A DNA stretch of 64,000 nt from Erysipelotrichaceae bacterium (GCA_017512285.1 JAFWGU010000035.1:1-64000); one strand, 5' to 3'; counted from the first letter of the stretch, positions 15,897-24,061 are shown. Notes: generated by a model from the letters alone, not told the origin. A program made the numbers and translations.

Positions 15897-17000
15897 ATGG
15901 GAAGCGAAAAACCGACAGTATTGGGCTATATGAGATCACAGCCTGAAGTTTTAAGAAAAACTTATCAGAACCGGGAAGTGTTCGTAAATCCGTTTATTGA
16001 TTATTACCTGAAACATGATATCAAGAAGGTAATATTCTTCGGTTCAGGAACTTCCTATAACGTTTCAAATTTAGCAGCTTATTATTTCAAGCACTTGGTT
16101 GAAGTAGATGCTGAAGCTCAGTATCCTACGGTATATCTGAACTATGAATGTGCCAACAGAAATCAGTACATCAGAAATGAACAGATACTATGCGTGGGAA
16201 TATCCCAGTCAGGGACATCTATTTCAACCGTTAAGATGATGGAGCATGCCAGAAAACAGGGCTTCTCCACCTTGGCGATCACCTCAGATCTGAACAGCGA
16301 GATCACAAAGCATGTTGATACTGTATGTGAACTGCTGGTAGGTCCGGAACTCACACCTCCTGAGACAAAGGGATATACGACATCTCTTATCAGTGTCTAT
16401 CTGTGGGCTCTGGAACTGGCCAGGAAGCTGAACAAGGTCTGTGCAGTGGATTATGCAAAGGCCTGTGAAGAACTGGAAGACATGCTTTCAGACTTCGAAA
16501 CTGTCATTACCGACAGTGAAAAATGGTACGAAAACGTTAAGACTACCATTCTAAACAGCAATCGCATCTACGTCTTAGGGTATGGCATAGACTTCGGTTC
16601 AATGCTGGAAGGAACCCTAAAGATCTCAGAGATGCTGCGTTATCCAACGGTGGGATGTGAACTCGAGGAGTTCATGCACGGCCTCACCACAACTTTAAAG
16701 GGTGACGTAACGATCCTGATGATCGGAAGCGATGAAGCTGAATTACCGAGAATGCTCGACATGCGCGAGGCATTTAAGCGCTACACGGAGAGAGTTCATG
16801 TCATTTCCTGTGGCGATCTGATTACCAACCCTGATGAAAGGGACATCATTTTCAAGAAGAAATACAACAAGTATATTGCTCCGCTTGCATATACCGTCCC
16901 AATGCAGTTCATAGCTGCCAAGGGAGCCAGAGACATTGGCATCGATACCAACATCTGGCCGTTCAACGATTTAAGCGGACATCTCAAGGAGGAAGAATAG
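15897..17000 (+). CDS. SIS-domain sugar isomerase/deglycase, paralogue 1
   Basis: A 367-residue protein with two SIS (sugar isomerase) domains, as in the isomerase half of GlmS and in fructoselysine-6-phosphate or glucoselysine-6-phosphate deglycases (FrlB, GfrE, GfrF). Visible: FGSGTSYN (about 48-55), the phosphosugar loop SQSGTSIS (about 103-110), and CELEEFMHG in the second domain. No glutaminase domain is present, so it is not full GlmS. It sits between the IIB and IIA genes, so it is likely a deglycase acting on the sugar phosphate delivered by this PTS. The exact substrate cannot be told from sequence. Confidence 0.8.
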   Translation: MGSEKPTVLGYMRSQPEVLRKTYQNREVFVNPFIDYYLKHDIKKVIFFGSGTSYNVSNLAAYYFKHLVEVDAEAQYPTVYLNYECANRNQYIRNEQILCVGISQSGTSISTVKMMEHARKQGFSTLAITSDLNSEITKHVDTVCELLVGPELTPPETKGYTTSLISVYLWALELARKLNKVCAVDYAKACEELEDMLSDFETVITDSEKWYENVKTTILNSNRIYVLGYGIDFGSMLEGTLKISEMLRYPTVGCELEEFMHGLTTTLKGDVTILMIGSDEAELPRMLDMREAFKRYTERVHVISCGDLITNPDERDIIFKKKYNKYIAPLAYTVPMQFIAAKGARDIGIDTNIWPFNDLSGHLKEEE

Positions 17001-17420
17001 ATGATAGGTTTTATTGTTACCGGACATGGTAACTTCGCAACGGGAATTACCTCTGCAGTTACTTTGGTTACAGGCATTACAGATGGTGTCATAGCATGTG
17101 ATTTTGATGACATGTCTTCATTTGATTCCATCAGAGTAAAACTCGAGAAGGCAGTTGAAGAACTGAAGGATTACGATGATATTGTTATATTCTGTGACTT
17201 ATTGAGCGGAACACCTTTTAATCAGGCTCTTGACATGAAGGTAAGCACCAACAATGAGAAAATCCATATTATCTATGGATCCAACCTGCCATTACTGATC
17301 GAAGCCATTCTTTCAGGTACAAACGGTGCTGACATGGAAAGAATCGAAGAAATCGTCGAAACTGCCAAGGGCAGCATCGGCATCGTTCAGGACAAAGCTG
17401 AAGATGAGGATGACTTCTAA
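17001..17420 (+). CDS. PTS mannose family IIA component
   Basis: A 139-residue EIIA. The phosphorylated residue is His9 in GFIVTGHGNFA, and FCDLLSGTPFNQAL is the conserved second motif. It takes phosphate from HPr and hands it to IIB. The ATG follows the upstream stop codon directly, and AAGGAGGA at the end of the upstream gene serves as ribosome binding site. A separate IIA gene placed after a SIS gene is unusual but all four PTS parts are present. Confidence 0.92.
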   Translation: MIGFIVTGHGNFATGITSAVTLVTGITDGVIACDFDDMSSFDSIRVKLEKAVEELKDYDDIVIFCDLLSGTPFNQALDMKVSTNNEKIHIIYGSNLPLLIEAILSGTNGADMERIEEIVETAKGSIGIVQDKAEDEDDF

Positions 17421-17435
17421 AAGGAGTATGACTTC

Positions 17436-18542
17436 ATGACAGAAAAGAAAGTTACAATGATCGACTACGTGCAGCAGACACCTGCACAGGTCAGATACAA
17501 TGTTGAAAGAAGCAAGGAACTGACAAAGTCACTTGTTGATGAATATACAGCAAGAGAATATAAGAGAATCATCATCGTTGCCTGCGGATCTTCTCATAAC
17601 GGCTCATTATGCGGACTGCCGTTCTTACAGAAGGTCACCGGCAAGGAAGTACTGCTTATTCCGCCGTTCACATTCGTTCATTTCAAGAACGATTTCAGCG
17701 ATGACGACTTCATCGTTGTCGTTTCTCAGAGCGGCAGAAGCACCAACGCCATCGAGGCTCTGGAACTGCTCAAGGCCAGAGGCCACAGAACCATCGGCAT
17801 CACCTCAGATGTCAACAGTGATTTCAAGGACATCTGCGATCTGACGATCGACTGGGGTGTAGGCGTTGAAACAGTAGGCTACGTTACAAAGGGTGTTGTT
17901 ACTCTGGCAGAATACTTCATGCTGTTTGGCATTGAAGCACAACTGGCAAAGGGCAAGATCACTGAAGAAGAAGCAGACTGCTACAAGAAGGAGATCCTGA
18001 AGTCAATGGAAGCTCACGAACAGCTGCAGGCGTCTACTCAGAAGTACATTGACACTCATGTCAAGGAACTCTACAACATGCAGGAACTGTATGTCATTTC
18101 AGCAGGAGCCAACCTGGGAACAGCTACTGAGGCTGCTCTGAAAATCTCTGAAACAGTCAAGATCCACGCAACCGTATATGAGTGCGAGGAATTCCTGCAC
18201 GGACCATTATATCCGATGACACCAAAGTACGCCGTACTGGCATACGATACCGGAAACAAGGCTGCCAACAGCAGAATCGAGGCCATTTATGAAGCCAGCA
18301 AGGGCATTTCAACAATGCCTATCCTGGTAACATGCGGCGAATGCGATGATCCGGATGTCATCAGCACCAACGTTGAACTGATGGATGAAGTCATGCCGCT
18401 GGCATATCTTGCCGTTGCACCGTTGATCGGTGACTTCGCTTCCAGAAGACTGGAGGCTCAGGAAAACCCATTGCTGGAAGAATTCCAGAAGAAATGTGCA
18501 ACCAAGAGCAAGAAGTATCCTAAGGAATTCGGACAGTGGTAA
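17436..18542 (+). CDS. SIS-domain sugar isomerase/deglycase, paralogue 2
   Basis: A 368-residue two-SIS protein without a glutaminase domain. ACGSSHNG (about 49-56), SQSGRSTNA (about 97-105) and YECEEFLHGP are the expected sugar-phosphate-binding and catalytic-region motifs. It differs clearly from paralogue 1, so substrate specificity may differ, as glucoselysine- and fructoselysine-phosphate deglycases do in Salmonella. AAAAGGAG precedes the ATG. Third soluble enzyme gene of the PTS operon. Confidence 0.8.
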   Translation: MTEKKVTMIDYVQQTPAQVRYNVERSKELTKSLVDEYTAREYKRIIIVACGSSHNGSLCGLPFLQKVTGKEVLLIPPFTFVHFKNDFSDDDFIVVVSQSGRSTNAIEALELLKARGHRTIGITSDVNSDFKDICDLTIDWGVGVETVGYVTKGVVTLAEYFMLFGIEAQLAKGKITEEEADCYKKEILKSMEAHEQLQASTQKYIDTHVKELYNMQELYVISAGANLGTATEAALKISETVKIHATVYECEEFLHGPLYPMTPKYAVLAYDTGNKAANSRIEAIYEASKGISTMPILVTCGECDDPDVISTNVELMDEVMPLAYLAVAPLIGDFASRRLEAQENPLLEEFQKKCATKSKKYPKEFGQW

Positions 18543-18572
18543 GATCCCGCAGAGGGAAATCAGAAGAATATG

Positions 18573-18604
18573 AATAGGATGCTTGAAAACATCCTATTTG
18601 TTTT
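18573..18604 (+). terminator. Intra-operon hairpin, possible partial terminator
   Basis: AATAGGATG (18573-18581) pairs with CATCCTATT (18590-18598), then TGTTTT. It lies between two SIS genes and may lower expression of the distal SIS and kinase genes or stabilise upstream mRNA. Confidence 0.65.
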
Positions 18605-18616
18605 AGGAGGTATTAT

Positions 18617-19615
18617 ATGATCAATTTCGATGAACAGACCATTATCAGAAACTATGCATACATCTATGATCGCAGAAGCGAGATCGAAGCCATCGCCGAT
18701 AAACTGTGCCTTGATGGATTTGATCTGCTGTTCTTCACGTCATCTGGCGGATCAATGGCGATGATGCAGCCGTTTGAACACTATGTAAACGTTTATTCAA
18801 AGATCCCGGTTGACAGCATGATCTCTGCAGATTATCTATTGACCGGCTGTAACCGTCTGACCAATAAGAGCGTTGCCTTCATGACTTCCAAGTCCGGAGA
18901 CACCAAGGAAACCATAGAATGCGCCAGAAAGCTCAGAGCTGAGGGCGTCAGGATCGTCTCAGTCTGCGGTGTGGAAAACAGCCTGCTGGCATCACTTTCC
19001 GACTATACCTTTGCCTACCTGGATGGACGTCCTCAGGAACTGGTATTCTATTTCATAATCGGCAAGATACTGTATAACAGAGGCTACTTCGCCGAGTATC
19101 CTGACTTTGCCGATAACCTGAAGAATCTGGGCAAGGCCCTTGCGAAGGTAAGAATCGCCTGCGATGAAAAGTGTCTGAAATACGCTCAGGATTACTGCCG
19201 TGAGCCATATAACATCTGGATCGGTTCAGGTGACTGCTGGCCAAATGCCTACTCATATTCAATGTGCGTTCTTGAAGAATCATTATGGGTAAGAACCAAG
19301 TCAGTTACTTCTGCAGACTTCTTCCACGGTACTTTGGAACTGGTTGAAAAGGATGTGCCTGTAACCCTGGTCATGGGTGAGGGTGTTACCAGAAGCCAGG
19401 ATGAGAGAGTCAGGAGATTCGTTGAAAACCTGACGGACAAGTTTACCTGCTTTGATACCAGGGATTACGAACTTGAAGGCATCAAGGATGAATACAGAAA
19501 GTATCTTTCACCGGTAGTCATGGCAGCCATCCTGCAGAGAATCGGCAAGAACATGGAAGTCATCACCAACCATTCTCTTGAAATCAGAAGATACTACAGA
19601 AAGAGTGAGTATTAG
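18617..19615 (+). CDS. SIS-domain protein, FrlB-like deglycase, paralogue 3
   Basis: A 332-residue two-SIS protein. Its length and the motifs FTSSGGSMA and MTSKSGDTKET (about 89-99) resemble fructoselysine-6-phosphate deglycase FrlB, which splits the phosphorylated Amadori product into glucose 6-phosphate and lysine. The next gene, 1 nt downstream, encodes a FrlD-like kinase, the classical FrlB partner. AGGAGG precedes the ATG. Of the five SIS proteins in the island this one has the best context for FrlB. Confidence 0.8.
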   Translation: MINFDEQTIIRNYAYIYDRRSEIEAIADKLCLDGFDLLFFTSSGGSMAMMQPFEHYVNVYSKIPVDSMISADYLLTGCNRLTNKSVAFMTSKSGDTKETIECARKLRAEGVRIVSVCGVENSLLASLSDYTFAYLDGRPQELVFYFIIGKILYNRGYFAEYPDFADNLKNLGKALAKVRIACDEKCLKYAQDYCREPYNIWIGSGDCWPNAYSYSMCVLEESLWVRTKSVTSADFFHGTLELVEKDVPVTLVMGEGVTRSQDERVRRFVENLTDKFTCFDTRDYELEGIKDEYRKYLSPVVMAAILQRIGKNMEVITNHSLEIRRYYRKSEY

Positions 19616-19616
19616 A

Positions 19617-20468
19617 ATGAAAAGCATCTGTGTCGGCGACAATGTCATTGACTACTATGTAAACAGCAGGGAAATGTATCCCGGCGGCAACAGTCTTAAC
19701 GTAGCCGTTCATCTGGCCAGACTTGGAGCTGATTCTGCCTATCTGGGCAATATCGGTGATGACGAGATGGCCGGTGTCATAGTCAGAGCGCTTAAGGCCA
19801 ACAACGTCAGTTTTGATCACTGCGTATACATTGAAAACGGAACGACAAAGCACTGCAATTATGAAGTCATCGACGGAGAGAGACACTTCATCAGCGTTGA
19901 ACTCGGAGATAACTGGTCAGGACCATGTGACCTTACGGAAGAACTGATTGAATATGTCAGCGGGTTTGACGTTGTCATTTCCAACTGCAATGCCAAGATG
20001 CAGGATGAAATGAAGAAGATAAGCTGTCTCGACAGCATCTATGTCTATGATTTCGGTGAAAAGGACAAGTACCACGTTGACGAGTACCTGGACCTTGTCT
20101 GCACCAACATGGATCTGGCAATGTTCTCTCTGCCTCATCAGGAAGAGGAGAACGTCATCAGATTCTGTGACAGGATCAGAAGCAAGGGTGTGACCAACGT
20201 GCTTGTTACGATGGGAAGATATGGACAGTATCTCTGCAATGAGAAAGGCTGCGTGCATGGCGAAGCCAGGTACGTGGAAGCCGTGGATACCATGGGAGCC
20301 GGAGATTCATTTCTGGCAGCCTTCGTAAACCAGCTGTGCAGCAGCGGCTGGAAAAAGGGTGAGGTGCTGAACAGGGAAAAGATTGAAGCCGCATTTGACG
20401 TAGCCAGTAACTATTCCCGTGACAACTGCCTGTCAAAGGGCGGATTCGGATTTGAGGTAAAACAGTAG
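19617..20468 (+). CDS. frlD: PfkB-family kinase, FrlD-like fructoselysine 6-kinase
   Basis: A 283-residue ribokinase-fold kinase. It starts MKSICVGDNVIDYYVN, with PGGNSLNVAVHLARLGA at about 20-36, YDFGEKDKYH in the middle and the catalytic DTMGAGDSFLAAF at about 224-236, all in FrlD-like context. FrlD phosphorylates fructoselysine on C6. The start at 19617 is preferred to an upstream in-frame ATG inside the SIS gene because homology begins there; the stop of the SIS gene is 1 nt upstream. Having both a PTS, which phosphorylates on entry, and a separate kinase suggests at least two uptake routes or an intracellularly formed substrate. Confidence 0.82.
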   Translation: MKSICVGDNVIDYYVNSREMYPGGNSLNVAVHLARLGADSAYLGNIGDDEMAGVIVRALKANNVSFDHCVYIENGTTKHCNYEVIDGERHFISVELGDNWSGPCDLTEELIEYVSGFDVVISNCNAKMQDEMKKISCLDSIYVYDFGEKDKYHVDEYLDLVCTNMDLAMFSLPHQEEENVIRFCDRIRSKGVTNVLVTMGRYGQYLCNEKGCVHGEARYVEAVDTMGAGDSFLAAFVNQLCSSGWKKGEVLNREKIEAAFDVASNYSRDNCLSKGGFGFEVKQ

Positions 20469-20494
20469 AAAGCAGGAGTGATCCTGCTTTTTTC
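20469..20494 (+). terminator. Terminator of the PTS/SIS/kinase operon
   Basis: AAAGCAGGA (20469-20477) pairs with TCCTGCTTT (20482-20490) around GTGA, followed by T. Confidence 0.88.
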
Positions 20495-20503
20495 ATGCAA
20501 AGG

Positions 20504-20530
20504 AAAACAGCCCTAGGAGAAGGGCTGCTT
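20504..20530 (-). terminator. Terminator of the minus-strand SIS gene
   Basis: CAGCCCT (20508-20514) and AGGGCTG (20521-20527) form the stem; on the minus strand it is followed by TTTTCC. It serves the gene ending at 20570. Confidence 0.75.
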
Positions 20531-20569
20531 TCTGGCTTTGGGATAGTATGAAATAACCCGATCTTAGTT

Positions 20570-21637
20570 TCAGATCCTGGTATCTACCAATTCTGTAAAG
20601 TCATTGTTGGCATCTCTGTTTGGATCCTGGTGATTGTACTCAGGAGCAAAGGCAGATATTACCTGGATGAAGGCGACGATCAGCATTACCGATTCAGTAA
20701 GAGGGCATTCGGTAACGCTGATGACGTTCTTCTCTTTGTTTTCCTGGCATGTCTCGATCATGATCACATTAGCCAGTTTGTTGAAATAATCATAGATGCT
20801 CTGGGCAAATGCGGCATTTCTGCCGGTTCTGATCACCAGCATCGTCGTATTTTCACTAATTGATCTGTGCGTTCCGTGTGAAAACTCTTCGCTGTCAACG
20901 GCGCATGTCGGAATGCACATCGTTTCCATCATCTTGATCTGAGCTTCAAGAGCCAGACCGTAGTTCATGTTGGATCCTACGATGTAGAAGTCCTTCATGC
21001 CATTGCCGATGCTGTTTTCTCTGGAGAACTGAATGGATCTGCTTACAAATTCATCAAGTTCATCGCACTGCAGCTGTAATTCCCTGTAAACAGCGGCTTT
21101 TTCATCTGGGATTATAGTTCCTCTAATGACGCCCATGCAGGCGGCAAGCATCAGTAATACCAGTATTGTTGAGCTCATGCCCTTGGTCTTGGCATTGCTG
21201 TCTTCTTCACCGCAGTTAAGAGTCAGGAAGTAATCGGTATACTTCTTAAGGGTTGCCGTGTCATCAGCAGATATTCCCAGAGTCTTAATGCCGTACTTTT
21301 CAGCCAGCTGGGCTGCCTGCAATGTTCCGCGGCTGTTGCCTGTCTGAGAGATCAGAACGACCAGCGTCTTCTTACTGTCAATCAGAGAGGCGAGGGCCTC
21401 CGAAGAAATGAAGTTACCCGCCGTGATGCAGTGGACATTAACACCGGCATTCTTCATGAAGAAAGGCATTACCGTCATGGATGAATTATATGAGCTGCCA
21501 TGTGAGACGAAGTAGATCGTGTCAAAACATGCAAGCTTTTCTGCCAGTTCCTCAATGTCAGTTCTTTTCAGATTATCTGTCAGTACCTGGTATTCCTGAC
21601 CAATGTACTTCCACATTATGCTTTCAAACAGTTCCAT
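20570..21637 (-). CDS. SIS-domain sugar isomerase/deglycase, paralogue 4
   Basis: A 355-residue two-SIS protein on the minus strand. Motifs: VSHGSSYNS (about 44-52), SQTGNSRGT (about 96-104) and DSEEFSHGTH in the second domain. No glutaminase domain. It converges on the kinase gene and is divergent from paralogue 5; GTATATAC sites lie in the shared promoter region. GAAGGT precedes the ATG. Probably another deglycase or an aldose/ketose isomerase for aminated sugar phosphates. Confidence 0.78.
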   Translation of the reverse strand: MELFESIMWKYIGQEYQVLTDNLKRTDIEELAEKLACFDTIYFVSHGSSYNSSMTVMPFFMKNAGVNVHCITAGNFISSEALASLIDSKKTLVVLISQTGNSRGTLQAAQLAEKYGIKTLGISADDTATLKKYTDYFLTLNCGEEDSNAKTKGMSSTILVLLMLAACMGVIRGTIIPDEKAAVYRELQLQCDELDEFVSRSIQFSRENSIGNGMKDFYIVGSNMNYGLALEAQIKMMETMCIPTCAVDSEEFSHGTHRSISENTTMLVIRTGRNAAFAQSIYDYFNKLANVIMIETCQENKEKNVISVTECPLTESVMLIVAFIQVISAFAPEYNHQDPNRDANNDFTELVDTRI

Positions 21638-21686
21638 AAGTACCTTCTTTCATGTTACAACTGTATTATAAACATTATTTATCATA

Positions 21687-21717
21687 ATGTATATACATCT
21701 GCACTTAAAGTATATAC
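21687..21717. promoter_or_regulatory. Tandem GTATATAC operator candidates
   Basis: ATGTATATACAT (21687-21698, perfect palindrome) and GTATATAC (21710-21717) lie 21 bp apart, two helical turns, between divergent SIS genes. The core matches the palindrome in the PTS promoter at 13602-13611, so one GntR/HutC regulator probably controls all three transcripts. Confidence 0.72.
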
Positions 21718-21750
21718 AATAATATTAGAATAAAAAAAGGAGTAAGTGAA

Positions 21751-22860
21751 ATGAGCAGAAAAGTTATGACAATGATTGAACACGTAAAGGACACTCCGCG
21801 TGTTCTCAAGAAAACATACGCAATAAGAAATGACTTCATGAAGGACTTTGTTGATGCCTTCATGAACCATGATTTCAAGAAGATCTTCTTCCTTGGATCA
21901 GGTACTTCGAACCACGTTTCCATCGTTATAAAGAACATCTTCGTCAGACTGCTGCACATTGAAGGTGTTGCCGTTCCGCCGACATATTTTACCAATCACG
22001 TTGACGTCAATCCGACGGGAATCTTTAAGAAGGATGAGATCTGCGTCATCTGCTTCTCACAGCACGGTGATTCAATTTCAACCTGTGAAGCAGCCAAGAA
22101 GGCCAGAGATGACGGCTATTATACCATCGGTGTTACCGAACAGCTGGACAGCGTTCTGGAAAAGCTTACAGACAGTTACTGTCATCTGGAATGTGAGGAA
22201 GAGCAAATCGGACCGGAAACAAGAGGGTATACCCAGACGATCTTCCAGTTCTATGTAATGGCAATTGAAGTTGCCAGAAGAAAGGGCCTCATCAGCGAAG
22301 AAGAATTCAGACAGCTTGACAGGGACTGTTATGAACTGGCTGAAAACTTTGATTCGATCGTAAATGAATCAATTGAGTGGTATGAAAGAAACAGAGAGAG
22401 ATTCCTCAAGATGGAACGCAGCAGCATTGCCGGCTGGGGCATCAACTGGGGTACAGCTCTGGAGGCCAGACTGAAATTCTTTGAAACATACGCCCGTCCA
22501 TGTACAGGCTATGAATTCGAAGAGCAGATGCATGGACCGTTCAGAGCATATCCTGACAAGGACGTATACTTCTTCATCATCGTTTCAGAGGGCGAGAAGG
22601 AAAAGAAGAGAGCTACTGAAGCCGTTCCTTATTACAAGGATGCCTTCAGTGACAACGTATTCGTGGTAACAGCTGAAAAGGACTTCCCGACAGGCGAACT
22701 TGATCTGAAGTTCAGCTACCATACGACCGACATTCTTTCACCGATGCAGTACATCGTACCATTCCAGGTATTATCCGCACTCATCTGCGAAGATGTAGGC
22801 ATTGATACTACGGTATCACCGGTCAAGAAGAGATATTTCTCATCACACTATCAGGCATAA
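21751..22860 (+). CDS. SIS-domain protein, paralogue 5, with altered phosphosugar loop
   Basis: A 369-residue two-SIS protein closest to paralogue 1 in layout (TMIEHVKDTPRVLKKTY; FLGSGTSNH at about 48-56; YEFEEQMHGP). The usual S-x-S-G-x-S/T loop reads SQHGDSIST (about 103-111): the second Ser, which normally contacts the sugar phosphate, is His. It may bind a different substrate or be a regulatory paralogue. AAAAGGAG precedes the ATG. Monocistronic, divergent from paralogue 4 and under the same GTATATAC sites. Confidence 0.78.
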   Translation: MSRKVMTMIEHVKDTPRVLKKTYAIRNDFMKDFVDAFMNHDFKKIFFLGSGTSNHVSIVIKNIFVRLLHIEGVAVPPTYFTNHVDVNPTGIFKKDEICVICFSQHGDSISTCEAAKKARDDGYYTIGVTEQLDSVLEKLTDSYCHLECEEEQIGPETRGYTQTIFQFYVMAIEVARRKGLISEEEFRQLDRDCYELAENFDSIVNESIEWYERNRERFLKMERSSIAGWGINWGTALEARLKFFETYARPCTGYEFEEQMHGPFRAYPDKDVYFFIIVSEGEKEKKRATEAVPYYKDAFSDNVFVVTAEKDFPTGELDLKFSYHTTDILSPMQYIVPFQVLSALICEDVGIDTTVSPVKKRYFSSHYQA

Positions 22861-22864
22861 AAAG

Positions 22865-22892
22865 AAGGAAGGAACGTGAGTTCCTTCCTTTA
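22865..22892 (+). terminator. Intrinsic terminator of SIS paralogue 5
   Basis: An 11-bp stem AAGGAAGGAAC (22865-22875)/GTTCCTTCCTT (22880-22890) around GTGA. T-run is short on the plus strand; A-rich flank on the left lets it serve the convergent gene too. Confidence 0.75.
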
Positions 22893-23294
22893 TGCTTCCA
22901 GAGATTCTTCTTCAGACTGTAGCTCAGTTTCCTGAGGTTCTTCTGTATCTTCCGGCTTTTTGCCTTCAGGTTTATGACTGTGAGAACCGTCAGGTCTGCC
23001 GTGACCGTGATGTCCATGGGGTGGTGGACAGGGGTTTCCGTTTTCGTCGGTTGGTGGTTCAGGCAGACCTTCAGGTCTTTCACCATCTTCTCCTTCCGGT
23101 TCTCTGCCTTCTGGTCTGGGTCCATGAGGACGATGGTGACCATGGTGGCCGTGTGGAGGAGGGCATGGTTTACCCTCTTGGTCAACTGGAGGTTCAGGAA
23201 TGTCTTCCGGCTTTTCCTCTTCAGTGAATTCTGTTTCTTTTTCTTCCTCTTCTTCAGGCTTCTCTATTATGATTTCCTTTGTTTCAACTGGCAT
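22890..23294 (-). CDS. Low-complexity Pro/Glu/His protein with two Cys-His repeats
   Basis: A 134-residue protein without signal peptide. The N-terminus (about 1-32) is Glu-rich. Two repeats follow (about 33-63 and 79-108), each PEPP-x-D-x-G-x-PCPPPHGHHGH and then His/Gly/Pro-rich sequence; each holds one Cys (Cys44, Cys89) and five or more His. The C-terminus is again acidic. The Cys-His clusters look able to bind Ni, Zn, Cu or Co ions, but no family is known to me. GGAG lies 7 nt before the ATG. An antisense or shifted reading of this repetitive stretch is possible but less likely, because this frame has the ribosome binding site and a regular repeat. Confidence 0.65.
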   Translation of the reverse strand: MPVETKEIIIEKPEEEEEKETEFTEEEKPEDIPEPPVDQEGKPCPPPHGHHGHHRPHGPRPEGREPEGEDGERPEGLPEPPTDENGNPCPPPHGHHGHGRPDGSHSHKPEGKKPEDTEEPQETELQSEEESLEA

Positions 23295-23377
23295 GTCATG
23301 TCTCCTTTTTCTTTGTAAAAAGGATAGTTTAGAATTGTGAATGTCGAGTGAACATCAAAAGAATATTTGCCGAAAAA

Positions 23378-23398
23378 AAAGCTGATCTGCTCAGCTTT
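23378..23398 (-). terminator. Terminator of the sulfoxide reductase gene
   Basis: On the minus strand AAAGCTGA-gcaga-TCAGCTTT is followed by five or more T. The 5' arm overlaps the end of the coding region. Confidence 0.8.
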
Positions 23399-23858
23399 GA
23401 ATGTCCTTTATGGCTGCGGTAATGACTCCTGCCGCTATTTCCAGATACTTCTGGTCAGTCTCGTCAAATCTGGCAATGAGCGGCGAATCAATGTCGAGTA
23501 CGCCCCAGACTGCATCATTTATGATGATTGGAACGACGATTTCAGAATTGCTGGCGCTGTCGCAGGCAATATGTCCGGCAAACTCATGAACGTTTCTGAC
23601 CAGAATGGTTTCCCGTCTTTCCACGGACGTTCCGCAGACTCCCTTGCCAACTTCTATCACTTCACAGGCCACAAGGCCCTGGAACGGCCCAAGAATGAGC
23701 TTTCCGTCCTGCATGAGATAATAACCGACCCAGTTGGTATCCTGCAGAGACTGCTTTAAAAGAGCGCTGGTATTGGATAATAAAGTGCACATGTATTTCT
23801 GTCCTTCACACATGGCCTTAAGCTGTTCAATGAGTATTTCGTAATCCTGCTGTTTCAT
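23391..23858 (-). CDS. msrC: GAF-domain free methionine-R-sulfoxide reductase
   Basis: A 155-residue single GAF domain protein that reduces free methionine-R-sulfoxide. NWVGYYL, LGPFQG, GKGVCGTS and GHIACDSAS-SEIVVPI are diagnostic. The three cysteines Cys65, Cys75 and Cys99 have the same spacing (10 and 24 residues) as the catalytic and resolving cysteines of the E. coli enzyme, so it should be active. The stem of its terminator overlaps the stop codon. Monocistronic. Confidence 0.92.
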   Translation of the reverse strand: MKQQDYEILIEQLKAMCEGQKYMCTLLSNTSALLKQSLQDTNWVGYYLMQDGKLILGPFQGLVACEVIEVGKGVCGTSVERRETILVRNVHEFAGHIACDSASNSEIVVPIIINDAVWGVLDIDSPLIARFDETDQKYLEIAAGVITAAIKDIQS

Positions 23859-23928
23859 GTTGGTCCTCCGATAGTAAAAGTATATAACTAATCTTCGGGG
23901 ATTTAAAACATAATGCAGTTTATTTTGC

Positions 23929-23956
23929 TGGACAGTAATGTGTACTGGTATATAAT
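23929..23956 (+). promoter_or_regulatory. Promoter of the thiT unit
   Basis: TGGACA at 23929-23934, 16-nt spacer and consensus TATAAT at 23951-23956. Transcription should begin just ahead of the TPP aptamer. Confidence 0.65.
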
Positions 23957-23965
23957 TATCTATGG

Positions 23966-24056
23966 ACAGGGGTGCATTTTTGCTGAGAATTACCCTTAGT
24001 ACCTGATCTAGGTCATTCTAGCGTAGGGAGTCCGCCTGCGCCTGTTTGGAGGTGTT
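23966..24056 (+). promoter_or_regulatory. TPP riboswitch upstream of thiT
   Basis: THI-element conserved parts appear in order: GGGGTGC, TGCTGAGA, ACCCTTAGTACCTGATCTAGG, and GCGTAGGGA (the middle item spans 23992-24012, key parts ACCCTT and ACCTGATC). Downstream, CGCCT (24039-24043) can pair with AGGTG (24050-24054), hiding the GGAGGTG ribosome binding site; T7 follows, so the stem could also terminate. Thiamine pyrophosphate should shut off thiT. Confidence 0.93.
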
Positions 24057-24061
24057 TTTTT

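Noticed and set aside
15897-22860. SIS proteins as glucosamine-6-phosphate synthase (GlmS)
   Set aside because: None has the N-terminal glutaminase domain with catalytic Cys1, and the PTS/FrlD context favours deglycase-type enzymes.
22981-23170. Possible CRISPR or tandem DNA repeat in the His-rich region
   Set aside because: Only two diverged copies occur, without unique spacers, and they encode a protein repeat.
22823-23185. Overlapping minus-strand frame inside the His-rich gene
   Set aside because: It is a shifted reading of the repeats without ribosome binding site, and runs through the neighbouring gene's terminator.
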